Assembly (NCBI GenBank): GCA_963708245.1
Contig: OY970201.1
Span: 2,356,001-2,420,000, forward strand
Source: CAVYXK01 sp963708245
Lineage (GTDB): Bacteria; Pseudomonadota; Alphaproteobacteria; Acetobacterales; Acetobacteraceae
Direction of reading: 5' to 3'
Length of the DNA stretch: 64,000 bases
Every line of letters begins with the position of its first letter. The first letter of the stretch is position 1. Shown piece after piece: positions 55,401 to 64,000 of this stretch. A program made the translations under genes and the position numbers. Under the pieces are notes generated by a model. The model searched no databases and was not told the DNA's origin. It saw only the letters and a program-made list of their open reading frames with translations.

Positions 55401-55604
55401 TCAGAGGAGTCGTAAATTGGTGGCGGCAGCCTTGCCGCGTTCCATCTGCACCTCGTAGCTGACCCGTTGGCCGTCGTTCAGTCCATTGAGTCCGGCGGCT
55501 TGCACCGCAGTGATGTGGACGAAGACATCCTTGCCGCCGTCCTGGGGCACGATAAAGCCGTAGCCCTTCGTTGCGTTGAACCATTTTACGGTTCCAGTAG
55601 CCAT
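55401..55604 (-). CDS. cold-shock protein (CspA family)
   Basis: A 67-residue cold-shock domain protein. MATGTVKWFNATKGYGFIVP has RNP1 (KGYGFI), and KDVFVHITAV is RNP2. It binds single-stranded RNA/DNA and melts mRNA structure. It is about 80 percent identical to the second copy 140 bp upstream, so the pair is a tandem duplication. Length is typical for Alphaproteobacteria. Confidence 0.95.
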   Translation of the reverse strand: MATGTVKWFNATKGYGFIVPQDGGKDVFVHITAVQAAGLNGLNDGQRVSYEVQMERGKAAATNLRLL

Positions 55605-55744
55605 GCGTAGTCTCTCCTTAGGGTGCGCCTCGCGTAGGCGCGCTTTGCGGGAATTGTCGGAAGCTGGGAAGGCGCGCTCGCCAGCCTTCGAGGCCCGAGA
55701 GGGACTCGAGCATGCAGCAGCCAGCGCGGCGGGTCAGGTGGTGC

Positions 55745-55948
55745 TCAGGCGAGCTGCAGGTTGGTGGCAGCCTCTTTGCCGCGCTCGATGTTCACCTCGT
55801 AGCTCACCCGCTGGCCTTCGTTGAGGCCCCGCAGCCCAGCCGCCTGAACGGCCGTGATGTGAACGAAGACATCCTTGCCGCCGTCCTGTGGCATTATAAA
55901 GCCGTAGCCCTTGGTGGTGTTGAACCACTTGACCGTGCCGATAGCCAT
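55745..55948 (-). CDS. cold-shock protein (CspA family), second copy
   Basis: A 67-residue cold-shock domain protein (MAIGTVKWFNTTKGYGFIMP, with KDVFVHITAV). It differs from the other copy mainly near the C-terminus (NIERGKEAATNLQLA versus QMERGKAAATNLRLL). Both have their own spacers and ribosome-binding sites (ggagag), so they may be separately expressed. It is downstream of groEL on the same strand but separated by a terminator. Confidence 0.95.
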   Translation of the reverse strand: MAIGTVKWFNTTKGYGFIMPQDGGKDVFVHITAVQAAGLRGLNEGQRVSYEVNIERGKEAATNLQLA

Positions 55949-56209
55949 CCTTCAGTCACTCTCTCTCCTTGGGTGTCGCGCCCGATTGCGCGACGTAAGA
56001 CAACCGGGCCTTTGGAACGTCTTGAGAGCACCCGAACGACGGGAGGCACAGCAAGCCAAGCCAAAATGCGATTGCGTTGCACAGTTGGCACAGAAACGCG
56101 CTGTCCTGTCAATAACGGCGTGGTAATGCAGCCGCCGGGATTCGATCACGCGTGCGTTGAGCGCCAATCCCTTGGTGGAGCACAGAACGCAACGAACCTT
56201 GAACGCAGG
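55949..56209. other. cold-shock gene upstream region, no gene seen
   Basis: About 260 bp between the second cold-shock gene and the groEL terminator. It should hold the cold-shock promoter and 5' leader. No protein or RNA gene is recognised, and I cannot define a promoter with confidence. Confidence 0.4.
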
Positions 56210-56243
56210 AACGAAAGAAAAGGGCGGGCCGTTCGGCCCGCCC
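56210..56243 (-). terminator. groEL terminator
   Basis: On the minus strand GGGCGGGCC-GAAC-GGCCCGCCC is followed by TTTTCTTTCGT, a textbook rho-independent terminator. It begins 28 bp after the groEL stop. Confidence 0.88.
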
Positions 56244-56271
56244 CTTCTCAGACCTCGGAACGCTCTGGGCG

Positions 56272-57909
<1,638 letters not shown>

Positions 57910-57957
57910 TTGTCTTAATTCCCTCGTGTTGTCGATAAGTTGGTGGAAGGTACCGGC

Positions 57958-58272
57958 TTAAGCGGCCTTCTTGCGGGCGACCGTCGCGTCGACGATGCCC
58001 ATGATGTCGGACTCCTTCATGATCAACAGCTCTTCGCCGTCGATCTTGACTTCGGTGCCCGACCACTTGCCAAACAGGATGTGGTCACCCTGCTTAACGT
58101 CGAGCGGTACGAGCTGGCCTTGCTCGTTGCGGGCGCCGGGGCCGACGGCGATGACCTCGCCTTCCATCGGCTTTTCCTTGGCGGTATCGGGGATGATGAT
58201 GCCGCCCGTGGTCTTTTCCTCGGCCTCGATGCGCCGGACCACGACGCGGTCGTGTAGCGGACGAAACTTCAT
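57958..58272 (-). CDS. groS: co-chaperonin GroES (10 kDa)
   Basis: A 104-residue GroES. MKFRPLHDRVVVRRIEAEEK is the usual start. The mobile loop (EKTTGGIIIPDTAKEKPMEG) and DILFGKWSGTEVKIDGEELL are present. First gene of the groESL operon, with the CIRCE element 101 bp upstream of its start. Confidence 0.98.
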   Translation of the reverse strand: MKFRPLHDRVVVRRIEAEEKTTGGIIIPDTAKEKPMEGEVIAVGPGARNEQGQLVPLDVKQGDHILFGKWSGTEVKIDGEELLIMKESDIMGIVDATVARKKAA

Positions 58273-58372
58273 TCAAGTCGCTCCTGAGTGATGCTGGTCA
58301 CTGAGTGACGGTTGGTGTTCCTCGGCTTTGGCAACGTCCGCTCGGGCCCGGGATTGGCGCCCGCGGCGGCTG

Positions 58373-58399
58373 TTAGCACTCCTGCTTCAGGAGTGCTAG
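58373..58399 (-). promoter_or_regulatory. CIRCE element (HrcA operator)
   Basis: TTAGCACTC-N9-GAGTGCTAG, one mismatch from the consensus TTAGCACTC-N9-GAGTGCTAA. It is upstream of groES. It is the binding site of the repressor HrcA, so groESL should be derepressed on heat shock. hrcA itself is not in the window. Confidence 0.95.
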
Positions 58400-58559
58400 C
58401 GATCTAATCCCGGGTTGGTGAGGAGTCAAGTGCCCGGCAGCACTCCGGCGAATCGAGTGCCAACTCTTTGAATCCATTCATTTTTGCTTGCATCAGGCGG
58501 CCCCATTCGTGGCAAGCTCGTTACGGCGACCAGCAAGACGGAAATGGAGACGCGGATCG

Positions 58560-58817
58560 ATGAGCCTCTCTTTGCAACTGAAGGGGTACCGCCTGACCAC
58601 CGCCGAGATCATGTACCGGATGCCCGATCACCCGGACATTCTGCAGACCTACATCTGGCAGGATATGGATTTGGCGCCCGCTTTCCCGGTGCTGCGGCGG
58701 TTCCTCGATTTCTGGCGCCGAGAGCTCGACGGCCCGCTTCATTCGGTGCGCGTGACCTCAGCCCGGCTGATCGGGCCGACCTCGATCCGCCATCCGGCGA
58801 TGCTACGGGTTCATTAG
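58560..58817 (+). CDS. usg: Usg-family protein
   Basis: An 85-residue protein of the Usg family, small proteins typical of Alphaproteobacteria. The ATG at 58560 gives MSLSLQLKGYRLTTAEIMYR, then MPDHPDILQTYIWQDMDLAP and RFLDFWRRELDGPLHSVRV. A longer upstream frame is not needed. No function is established; some members adjoin tryptophan genes. It is divergent from groESL. Confidence 0.85.
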   Translation: MSLSLQLKGYRLTTAEIMYRMPDHPDILQTYIWQDMDLAPAFPVLRRFLDFWRRELDGPLHSVRVTSARLIGPTSIRHPAMLRVH

Positions 58818-58889
58818 ATTTCACCACGGCCTCTGCTGGGGGAGCGCGGCGCACCGCCAATATGGGTGGCTTATAAAAGGAAGGCGGCC

Positions 58890-58924
58890 CATCCTTTCAT
58901 AGCGTCGCGACTAATGAAAGGATG
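58890..58924. terminator. hairpin downstream of usg
   Basis: CATCCTTTCAT (58890-58900) and ATGAAAGGATG (58914-58924) form a perfect 11-bp stem around a 13-nt loop. Flanks (ggaaggcgg.. and ..ttggcccttcc) extend partial pairing. It lies about 70 bp after the usg stop and before a Fic relic. It may be a terminator or the trace of a palindromic repeat. Confidence 0.5.
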
Positions 58925-58964
58925 CCTCCCTTGGCCCTTCCTCCTCGACCGGGCGCAACGTCTG

Positions 58965-59148
58965 GGCCGCTATGAGGTGACCGCCGTTGGCGGCGAGCGC
59001 GTGGGGGCGTTCATCCCGCCACCGTTACCGCCGGTTCCCCTATTGAGCTTGGGCCTATTCTGCCCCTGCTCGATAGAGCTAACCAAGCGCTTGGCCGACT
59101 GGACGGCGCTGCGTCGGTCCTGCCGGGTACGGGCGGTGGTTCTTGGCC
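58965..59148 (+). pseudogene. Fic/DOC-family protein N-terminal fragment
   Basis: From 58965 the frame reads GRYEVTAVGGERVGAFIPPP, then LPPVPLLSLG, the N-terminal region of bacterial Fic proteins. Near 59050 it shifts to another frame that continues with LGPILPLLDRANQALGRLDG and AASVLPGTGG, again family-like. The Fic domain with the HxFx(D/E)GN(G/K) active site is absent, because the sequence runs into the end of the molybdenum hydroxylase gene. No start codon is seen. Fic proteins transfer AMP to targets. Only a dead fragment is left. Confidence 0.65.
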
Positions 59149-61401
59149 CTACGCCGATTTCAGCTCCGCCGGGTCGATTGGCAGCTTGCGGATGCGTTTG
59201 CCGGTCGCCGCGAAGATCGCATTGCACAGCGCTGGGATGACGGGCGGTAGTGCCGGCTCGCCGAGACCGGTCGGCGGGTTATCTGTGACCAGGAAATGGA
59301 CTTCGACCGGTGGCGCCTGGTTCATGCGAAGCGGCTGCACCGTGTCGAAATTCGCCTGGACCACGCGGCCTCGATCTATGGTGATCGCCTGGCCGAGCGC
59401 CGCGCCCAGACCGTCCAGTGCCGCGCCCTGCACCTGGTTTTCGGCATTACTCGGATTAATGATCTGACGGCCGACGTCGGCGGCGACCCACACCTTATCG
59501 ACTTTGACCGTACCGGCCGGAGCGACTGTGGCCTGCACCACCTCGGCGAAATAGCCGAGATGGCTGAAATAGAACGCAACGCCCACGCCCGACCCGGCCG
59601 GCAGCACCCGTTTGCCCCAGTCGGATTTATTGGCCACAAGTTCCAGCACACCGCGCATGCGGCCGGTATCGAAGCCGGGCGTGGCTCCCCTGGGGCTGGG
59701 CGGATTGGGCAGCAGCCGCCGCGCTCCCAGCAAGGCCAGGCGGAATTCGACGGGATCCTTGCCGGCAGCGTGGGCCAGTTCGTCGATGAACGATTGGAAC
59801 ACGAAAGCCAGCGCGTTCGAGCGCGGGGCACGCAACGGGCCCGTCGGAACGCCGAGCTGCAGCAATGACTGGCCATATTCCAGATCGCTCACGACCTGCG
59901 CCGGAAACTCGGTGGGCGACATGGTCGCCGAATCGGCGACCGCGTTGCCGTGCGCGAAGGTGACGAAATGATCGCTGAACGCGATCAGCCTGCCGCTTTC
60001 GTCCACGCCGCCTTTCAGGAAATGGAAGCCGGCCGGACGATAGAAATCGTGCTGGATATCGTCCTGCCGATTCCACAGCAGCTTCACCGGCAGCCCGGCC
60101 TGTTTCGCGATCCAGGCGGCCTCGACCATGAAGTCGTTGCGCAGCCGGCGACCGAAGCCGCCGCCCACCCGCGTCATGTGGACGGTGACATCATTGAGCG
60201 GGACCCCCAGGGTCGAAGCGACCAGACGGGCGCCAGGTCCGGGGTTCTGCGTGGGTGCCCAGATCTCCACCTTGCCGTCCTGTATGCGTGCAGTGCAGTT
60301 CTGCGGCTCCATGTCGATGTGGGCGAGGAACGGATAGGAATAGGCCGCTTCCACGACGTGGGTGGCGCGGCTCAGAGCCGCTGTCGCGTCGCCGTCACGG
60401 CGCAGGAATTTTGCCGGGCGCTGGTTGCCGAGCTCTGCCGCGGCGGCGGCGAAACCGGCACTGCTCTGCGCGGCAGTAGCGCCCTCGTTCCAGTCGATCT
60501 GCAGCTTATCGCGCGCCCGGTTTGCAGCCCACCAGTTGTCCGCCACGATGGCGACGCCGTCGCGTAGTCCTTGCATGTCGTCGCCGCCCCGCACGATGAA
60601 GGCGTCGAGGATGCCTGGCTGCGACTTGATTGCATCAATACTGTCGCTGATCACCTTGCCGCCGAATACGGGGCATTTCTGGAACACCGCGTAGCGCATG
60701 CCCGGGATCGTGACGTCGATGCCGAACAGCGGCTTACCCTTCACGATCAGTGGGTTGTCAACGCCGCGCAGCGGCTGGCCGATGATCCGGAATTGACTGG
60801 GATCCTTGAGCGTGACCGTATCGAGATCGGGCACCGGGAGGGATGCGGCCTTGGCGGCGAGCGTACCGTAGCCGAGCGATCGACCGCTGGAGGTGTCGCG
60901 CACCACACCGGAACCGGTCCGGCACGCCGACCCCGGAACGCCCCACATCTTCGCGGCCGCGGCGACCAGCATCTGTCTTGCGCCGGCGCCGACGCGGCGC
61001 ATCGGCTCCCAGTTCAGCGGCGTGGCCATGCTGCCGCCGGCAAACTGCTCGCCGTATTTTGCCGTATCCAGATCAGCTTGCTCGATCCTTACATCCTTCC
61101 AATCGACATCGAGTTCCTCGGCGATCAGCATCGGCAGCATGGTCTTGATGCCTTGGCCGATCTCGGGGTTCTTCGCCGTGATCGTGACGATGCCATCCGG
61201 AGCTATGCGAATGAAGGCGTTCAGCGTCACGCTTGTCGGCGCGGTATCGGCGCCCGCCGCGGCATAGGCCACGCCAGGCATGATGCCGTGGAACAGAGCA
61301 CCACCGGCAGCAAGCGCGCTGACCTTGAGGAGAGCGCGACGAGAGGGGCCGCGATGCAGCGGTGCGGCATCGGCGGCAGCAGCGACGCGTTTTGCCAACA
61401 T
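59149..61401 (-). CDS. iorB: molybdopterin-binding hydroxylase large subunit (IorB-like)
   Basis: A 750-residue xanthine-dehydrogenase-family molybdenum subunit of the isoquinoline 1-oxidoreductase type. The start at 61401 is 2 bp after the iorA stop and gives a Tat-like leader (SRRALLKVSALAAGGALFHG). This fits periplasmic export as a folded pair. Cofactor-region motifs are GGSMATPLNWEPMRRVGAGA, MTRVGGGFGRRLRNDFMVEA and GPLRAPRSNALAFVFQSFID. The active-site Glu region is GLGEPALPPVIPALCNAIFA. It hydroxylates N-heterocycles or oxidises aldehydes with water as oxygen source. The substrate is unknown. No cytochrome partner is visible. Confidence 0.9.
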   Translation of the reverse strand: MLAKRVAAAADAAPLHRGPSRRALLKVSALAAGGALFHGIMPGVAYAAAGADTAPTSVTLNAFIRIAPDGIVTITAKNPEIGQGIKTMLPMLIAEELDVDWKDVRIEQADLDTAKYGEQFAGGSMATPLNWEPMRRVGAGARQMLVAAAAKMWGVPGSACRTGSGVVRDTSSGRSLGYGTLAAKAASLPVPDLDTVTLKDPSQFRIIGQPLRGVDNPLIVKGKPLFGIDVTIPGMRYAVFQKCPVFGGKVISDSIDAIKSQPGILDAFIVRGGDDMQGLRDGVAIVADNWWAANRARDKLQIDWNEGATAAQSSAGFAAAAAELGNQRPAKFLRRDGDATAALSRATHVVEAAYSYPFLAHIDMEPQNCTARIQDGKVEIWAPTQNPGPGARLVASTLGVPLNDVTVHMTRVGGGFGRRLRNDFMVEAAWIAKQAGLPVKLLWNRQDDIQHDFYRPAGFHFLKGGVDESGRLIAFSDHFVTFAHGNAVADSATMSPTEFPAQVVSDLEYGQSLLQLGVPTGPLRAPRSNALAFVFQSFIDELAHAAGKDPVEFRLALLGARRLLPNPPSPRGATPGFDTGRMRGVLELVANKSDWGKRVLPAGSGVGVAFYFSHLGYFAEVVQATVAPAGTVKVDKVWVAADVGRQIINPSNAENQVQGAALDGLGAALGQAITIDRGRVVQANFDTVQPLRMNQAPPVEVHFLVTDNPPTGLGEPALPPVIPALCNAIFAATGKRIRKLPIDPAELKSA

Positions 61402-61403
61402 GA

Positions 61404-61883
61404 CTACAAAGCCCCCATCTTCGTGGTGTCCATTTGCGCAGCGTGCTTGATCGCGGCACGGATCCGCGTGTAGGTGCAGCAGCGGCAGATGTTCCCAGTC
61501 ATCGCGTCGTCGATGTCCTGGTCTGTCGGGTGCGGCGTCTGCGCCAGCAGCGCGCTGGCCGACATAATCTGTCCCGCCTGGCAGTAGCCGCATTGCGGGA
61601 CGTCCAGATCGAGCCAGGCCGCCTGCACACGCCGACCGGCTGTCGTGGCGTCGATGCCCTCGATCGTGGTGATGTTGGCGCTTCCTACGCCGGAAACCGG
61701 CAATCCGCAGGAGCGAACGGCATTGCCGTCGAGATGCACGGTGCAGGCACCGCACAGGCCCGCCCCGCAGCCGAACTTCGTCCCCTTCAGGTCGAGAATG
61801 TCGCGCAGCACCCAGAGCAGCGGCATGTCGCCATCGGCATCGACTGTGTGTGCTGTGCCGTTCACCTTGATCGTGTAGGCCAT
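61404..61883 (-). CDS. iorA: [2Fe-2S] small subunit of molybdenum hydroxylase (IorA-like)
   Basis: A 159-residue iron-sulfur subunit. The plant-type cluster motif is FGCGAGLCGACTVHLDGNAV; the second cluster has PQCGYCQAGQIMSASALLAQ and NICRCCTYTRIRAAIKHAA. It carries electrons from the Mo site of the iorB product. The ATG at 61883 begins MAYTIKVNGTAHTVDADGDM. It has no signal and would be carried out with its Tat-tagged partner. It is divergent from the LLM gene. Confidence 0.92.
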   Translation of the reverse strand: MAYTIKVNGTAHTVDADGDMPLLWVLRDILDLKGTKFGCGAGLCGACTVHLDGNAVRSCGLPVSGVGSANITTIEGIDATTAGRRVQAAWLDLDVPQCGYCQAGQIMSASALLAQTPHPTDQDIDDAMTGNICRCCTYTRIRAAIKHAAQMDTTKMGAL

Positions 61884-61995
61884 GTTACATTCCTCCATGG
61901 CGCGCCTGAGGCGGACAATCCTAGTCCTCGCCACCGACGTTTCCAACCATGGCAATTCCGCTATAGAGTGACAGAATGTATCTCGCAGGTTCGCT

Positions 61996-62916
61996 ATGGC
62001 ACTGAAAGACAAGATCGCCTTCGGCATGTCGCTGCCGCATCGCTCGCCCGATCCGATCGACATGCGATCGGTGCATGAGGTCGCCCAGCGTGCCGAGCTG
62101 CTGGGGTTCCGTGATCTTTGGGTTACAGAGAATGTCCTGGACCACGTCGTTTCGTTCGATCCCGTCGCTATACTGACTTATGCGGCAGCGGTTACCACAA
62201 GGATCCAGCTTGGGGCATCGGTGATCGTCCTGCCGGTCCACCATCCGGTGAGGGTGGCGCACCAATGGGCAACGCTGGACTATATCAGCAATGGTCGGGC
62301 GATCCTGGGGATCGGTATCGGCCGCGAACATCATTACCGGCAATTCGGCGTGCCGCAGGAGGGTCGCGTTGCCCGGTTCCGCGAACAACTCGCGCTGGTC
62401 AAGGCGCTATGGACGGAGCCGCAGGTCACCCATCACGGCCGGTTCTATCAGCTCGACAATGCCACGATGGTGCTCAAGCCGGTGCAGCGCCCGCATCCGC
62501 CGATCTGGATGGGTGTGGGACATCCCAACGCCATTCGTCGCACCGCATCGCTCGCTGACGGGTGGATGGGATCGGGTGGATCGACCATCGCCGCCTTCGC
62601 GCAGTCCGTCCCCCTGTTGCGGGAGGCGCTGGCGCAGATCGGCCGCGATCCCGACACTTTCCCGATCTCGAAGCGCATCTTCATCGCGGCCGACGAGCGC
62701 CCGGAGGTTGCGCGTGCTGAGCTGAACCGCTGGTTCACTGAAGTGTATCACGATCCGCCGGGTACCGATGCGTCGGGCATTCACGGCACACCGGAGCAAG
62801 TGCGCGAACGGCTGGAGGAGGTCGTCGCGATGGGCGCCAGCCACCTGCTGCTCAATCCGGTTTCCCGTTACGTCGAGCAGGTCGAGGCGCTGGCTCAGAT
62901 CGTAGGGCTGCGATAA
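61996..62916 (+). CDS. LLM-class flavin-dependent oxidoreductase
   Basis: A 306-residue luciferase-like monooxygenase (TIM barrel). It reads IAFGMSLPHRSPDPIDMRSV, then LLGFRDLWVTENVLDHVVSF and TTRIQLGASVIVLPVHHPVR. Further motifs are ILGIGIGREHHYRQFGVPQE and HPPIWMGVGHPNAIRRTASL. Members use FMN or F420 for oxidations; the cofactor cannot be fixed. The gene is divergent from iorAB and convergent with the ABC permeases. It may share a xenobiotic-oxidation theme with iorAB. Confidence 0.88.
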   Translation: MALKDKIAFGMSLPHRSPDPIDMRSVHEVAQRAELLGFRDLWVTENVLDHVVSFDPVAILTYAAAVTTRIQLGASVIVLPVHHPVRVAHQWATLDYISNGRAILGIGIGREHHYRQFGVPQEGRVARFREQLALVKALWTEPQVTHHGRFYQLDNATMVLKPVQRPHPPIWMGVGHPNAIRRTASLADGWMGSGGSTIAAFAQSVPLLREALAQIGRDPDTFPISKRIFIAADERPEVARAELNRWFTEVYHDPPGTDASGIHGTPEQVRERLEEVVAMGASHLLLNPVSRYVEQVEALAQIVGLR

Positions 62917-62949
62917 GAACCGAGTTATAGGAGGTATTGGGCCTGCGCG

Positions 62950-63858
62950 CTACTCCTTCACCGCGCCGGTCATGCTCGAGACGTAATACTCGACGAAGAT
63001 CGAATAAAACAGGGCCACCGGGATCGAGCCGAGCAGAGCGCCCGCCATCAGCGAGCCCCACTGATAGACATCGCCGTTGACCAGTTCGGTCAGAATCGCC
63101 ACGGGCACCGTTTTCTTGTCGGTCGATTGGATGAACGTGAGCGCATAGATGAACTCGTTCCACGACAACGTGAACGCGAAGATCCCTGCCGAGATCAGCC
63201 CCGGGATCGCCAGCGGCAGGGTGATCCGCCAGAGGATCTGCAGCCGCGACGCGCCATCGATCAGTGCGCACTCCTCCAGCTCGTACGGGATAGACTTGAA
63301 ATAGCCGATCAGCAGCCAGGTGCAGAACGGCACCAGGAAGGTAGGATAGGTTAGAACCAGTGCCACCGGGCTGTCGAACAGGCCGAAGTTGAACACCAGC
63401 GTGGCGAGCGGAATGAACAGGATAGTGGGGGGCACCAGGTAGGCAAGATAGATTGCCAGCCCGACATGCTTCGCTCCCCTGAAGCGCAGCCGTTCTATCG
63501 CGTAAGCGGCGAGTACGCTTGCCAGGATCGACAGGCAGGTGGACGCCACCGCAATGCCCATTGTGATCATGAGCCAGTGCGGATAGGCGGTCTCGAACAG
63601 AAGCTTCTTGATATTGGCGAGCGTCGGCGAGTGCACCCAGAACGGATTGAACTTCTTGTAGTCATACATTTCGTAGTCTGGTTTGAACGCCGTGATCGTC
63701 ATCCAGTAGAACGGGAACAAGAGCACGATCGTGAAGCAGGCGAGCGGGAGGTAGATTGTCACCATCCGGCGAGCGCGCGAGTCCCACGACAACCGCTCTG
63801 GTACGTCGGTGGTGCGCCGCAGGATCTCTGTGGCTTCGTTTGCAGTCGCGTCACTCAT
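62950..63858 (-). CDS. sugar-type ABC transporter permease (MalG/UgpE-like)
   Basis: A 302-residue inner-membrane permease. The start at 63858 (MSDATANEATEILRRTTDVP) overlaps the upstream permease stop by 8 bp. About six transmembrane segments are visible (IYLPLACFTIVLLFPFYW, LAIYLAYLVPPTILFIPLA, LVLTYPTFLVPFCTWLLIGY). The cytoplasmic EAA loop is LEECALIDGASRLQILWRIT, followed by LPLAIPGLISAGIFAF. This is the second permease of a CUT1-type importer. Binding protein and ATPase would lie beyond the window end. Confidence 0.92.
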   Translation of the reverse strand: MSDATANEATEILRRTTDVPERLSWDSRARRMVTIYLPLACFTIVLLFPFYWMTITAFKPDYEMYDYKKFNPFWVHSPTLANIKKLLFETAYPHWLMITMGIAVASTCLSILASVLAAYAIERLRFRGAKHVGLAIYLAYLVPPTILFIPLATLVFNFGLFDSPVALVLTYPTFLVPFCTWLLIGYFKSIPYELEECALIDGASRLQILWRITLPLAIPGLISAGIFAFTLSWNEFIYALTFIQSTDKKTVPVAILTELVNGDVYQWGSLMAGALLGSIPVALFYSIFVEYYVSSMTGAVKE

Positions 63859-64000
63859 TGGCTTCGCCCTGCATCCACCGCCGTCGGCCGAGGCCGAAGA
63901 AACTGACCAGCGTCGCAAACAACAGGAACGGGATCATAGAGACCGCGATGGCTGCGCCCTCGCCCAGCTCGGAGCCGGGGATGGCGCGCTGGAAGGCCAG
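63851..64000 (-). CDS. sugar-type ABC transporter permease (MalF/UgpA-like), partial
   Basis: The last 49 codons of a gene running off the window. The frame ends IAVSMIPFLLFATLVSFFGL, then GRRRWMQGEANE and a stop at 63851-63853, the final transmembrane helix and basic tail of a MalF/UgpA-type permease. It overlaps the next permease start by 8 bp, so the two are translated together. Confidence 0.85.
   Translation of the reverse strand: MAFQRAIPGSELGEGAAIAVSMIPFLLFATLVSFFGLGRRRWMQGEANE

Overview
The window is GC-rich chromosomal DNA of an alphaproteobacterium. Its gene content and order fit Rhodospirillales, most likely the Acetobacteraceae: rpoZ, spoT/relA, acpS, lepB, rnc, era, recO and parC in one block, an Usg-family protein beside groESL, and CIRCE control of groESL. 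The family placement is inference; no rRNA gene or other marker fixes it. I saw no tRNA, rRNA or CRISPR array.

Layout. 0-13 kb: a patchy catabolic region with an amidohydrolase, two FAD-dependent amine-oxidase-like enzymes, a HyuA-type hydantoinase without HyuB, a dihydropyrimidinase/D-hydantoinase, a lipoprotein, a DUF1223 protein, a class 3 lipase, a vapBC pair, and remnants of a nucleotide cyclase and a MoaD/ThiS protein. 13-18 kb: tautomerase, a dead MocR-type regulator, fumC, a broken PEP-CTERM protein, and a lower-GC stretch with a Sel1 relic and an acyltransferase. 18-21.4 kb (minus strand): rplU-rpmA-obgE-proB. 22-26.8 kb: DUF1800-DUF1501-NHL genes followed by an alditol-oxidase-like gene broken by an IS21 relic. 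27-30.6 kb (minus): hsp20-lon and small lipoproteins. 30.8-36.5 kb: the rod-shape operon mreBCD-mrdA-mrdB. 36.7-42.7 kb: a decayed region with an SDR enzyme, LysR and Ohr fragments, mmgE/prpD interrupted by an IS630 element, and a frameshifted orphan sdhA. 42.7-54 kb: udg-NYN (minus), then folK, rpoZ, (p)ppGpp synthetase/hydrolase, acpS, lepB, rnc, era, a small coiled-coil membrane protein, recO and parC. 54-59 kb: an orphan amino-acid-type ABC binding protein, two cold-shock genes, groESL and usg. 59-64 kb: an isoquinoline-oxidoreductase-like molybdenum hydroxylase (iorAB), an LLM flavin oxidoreductase, and sugar-type ABC permeases that run off the window end.

The housekeeping blocks are intact and tightly packed, often with 4-bp stop/start overlaps. 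The accessory blocks hold about ten relic or broken genes, among them a cyclase, a MoaD chimera, mocR, a PEP-CTERM protein, Sel1, aldO, LysR, Ohr, prpD, sdhA and Fic. Some breaks are large deletions or IS insertions that must be real. Others are single-base frameshifts that could be sequence errors. The best candidates for something undescribed are the DUF1800/DUF1501/NHL operon without export signals, ribosomal protein L21 with a repetitive acidic tail, the coupled NYN-UDG pair, and the transposase-PrpD chimeric reading frame.
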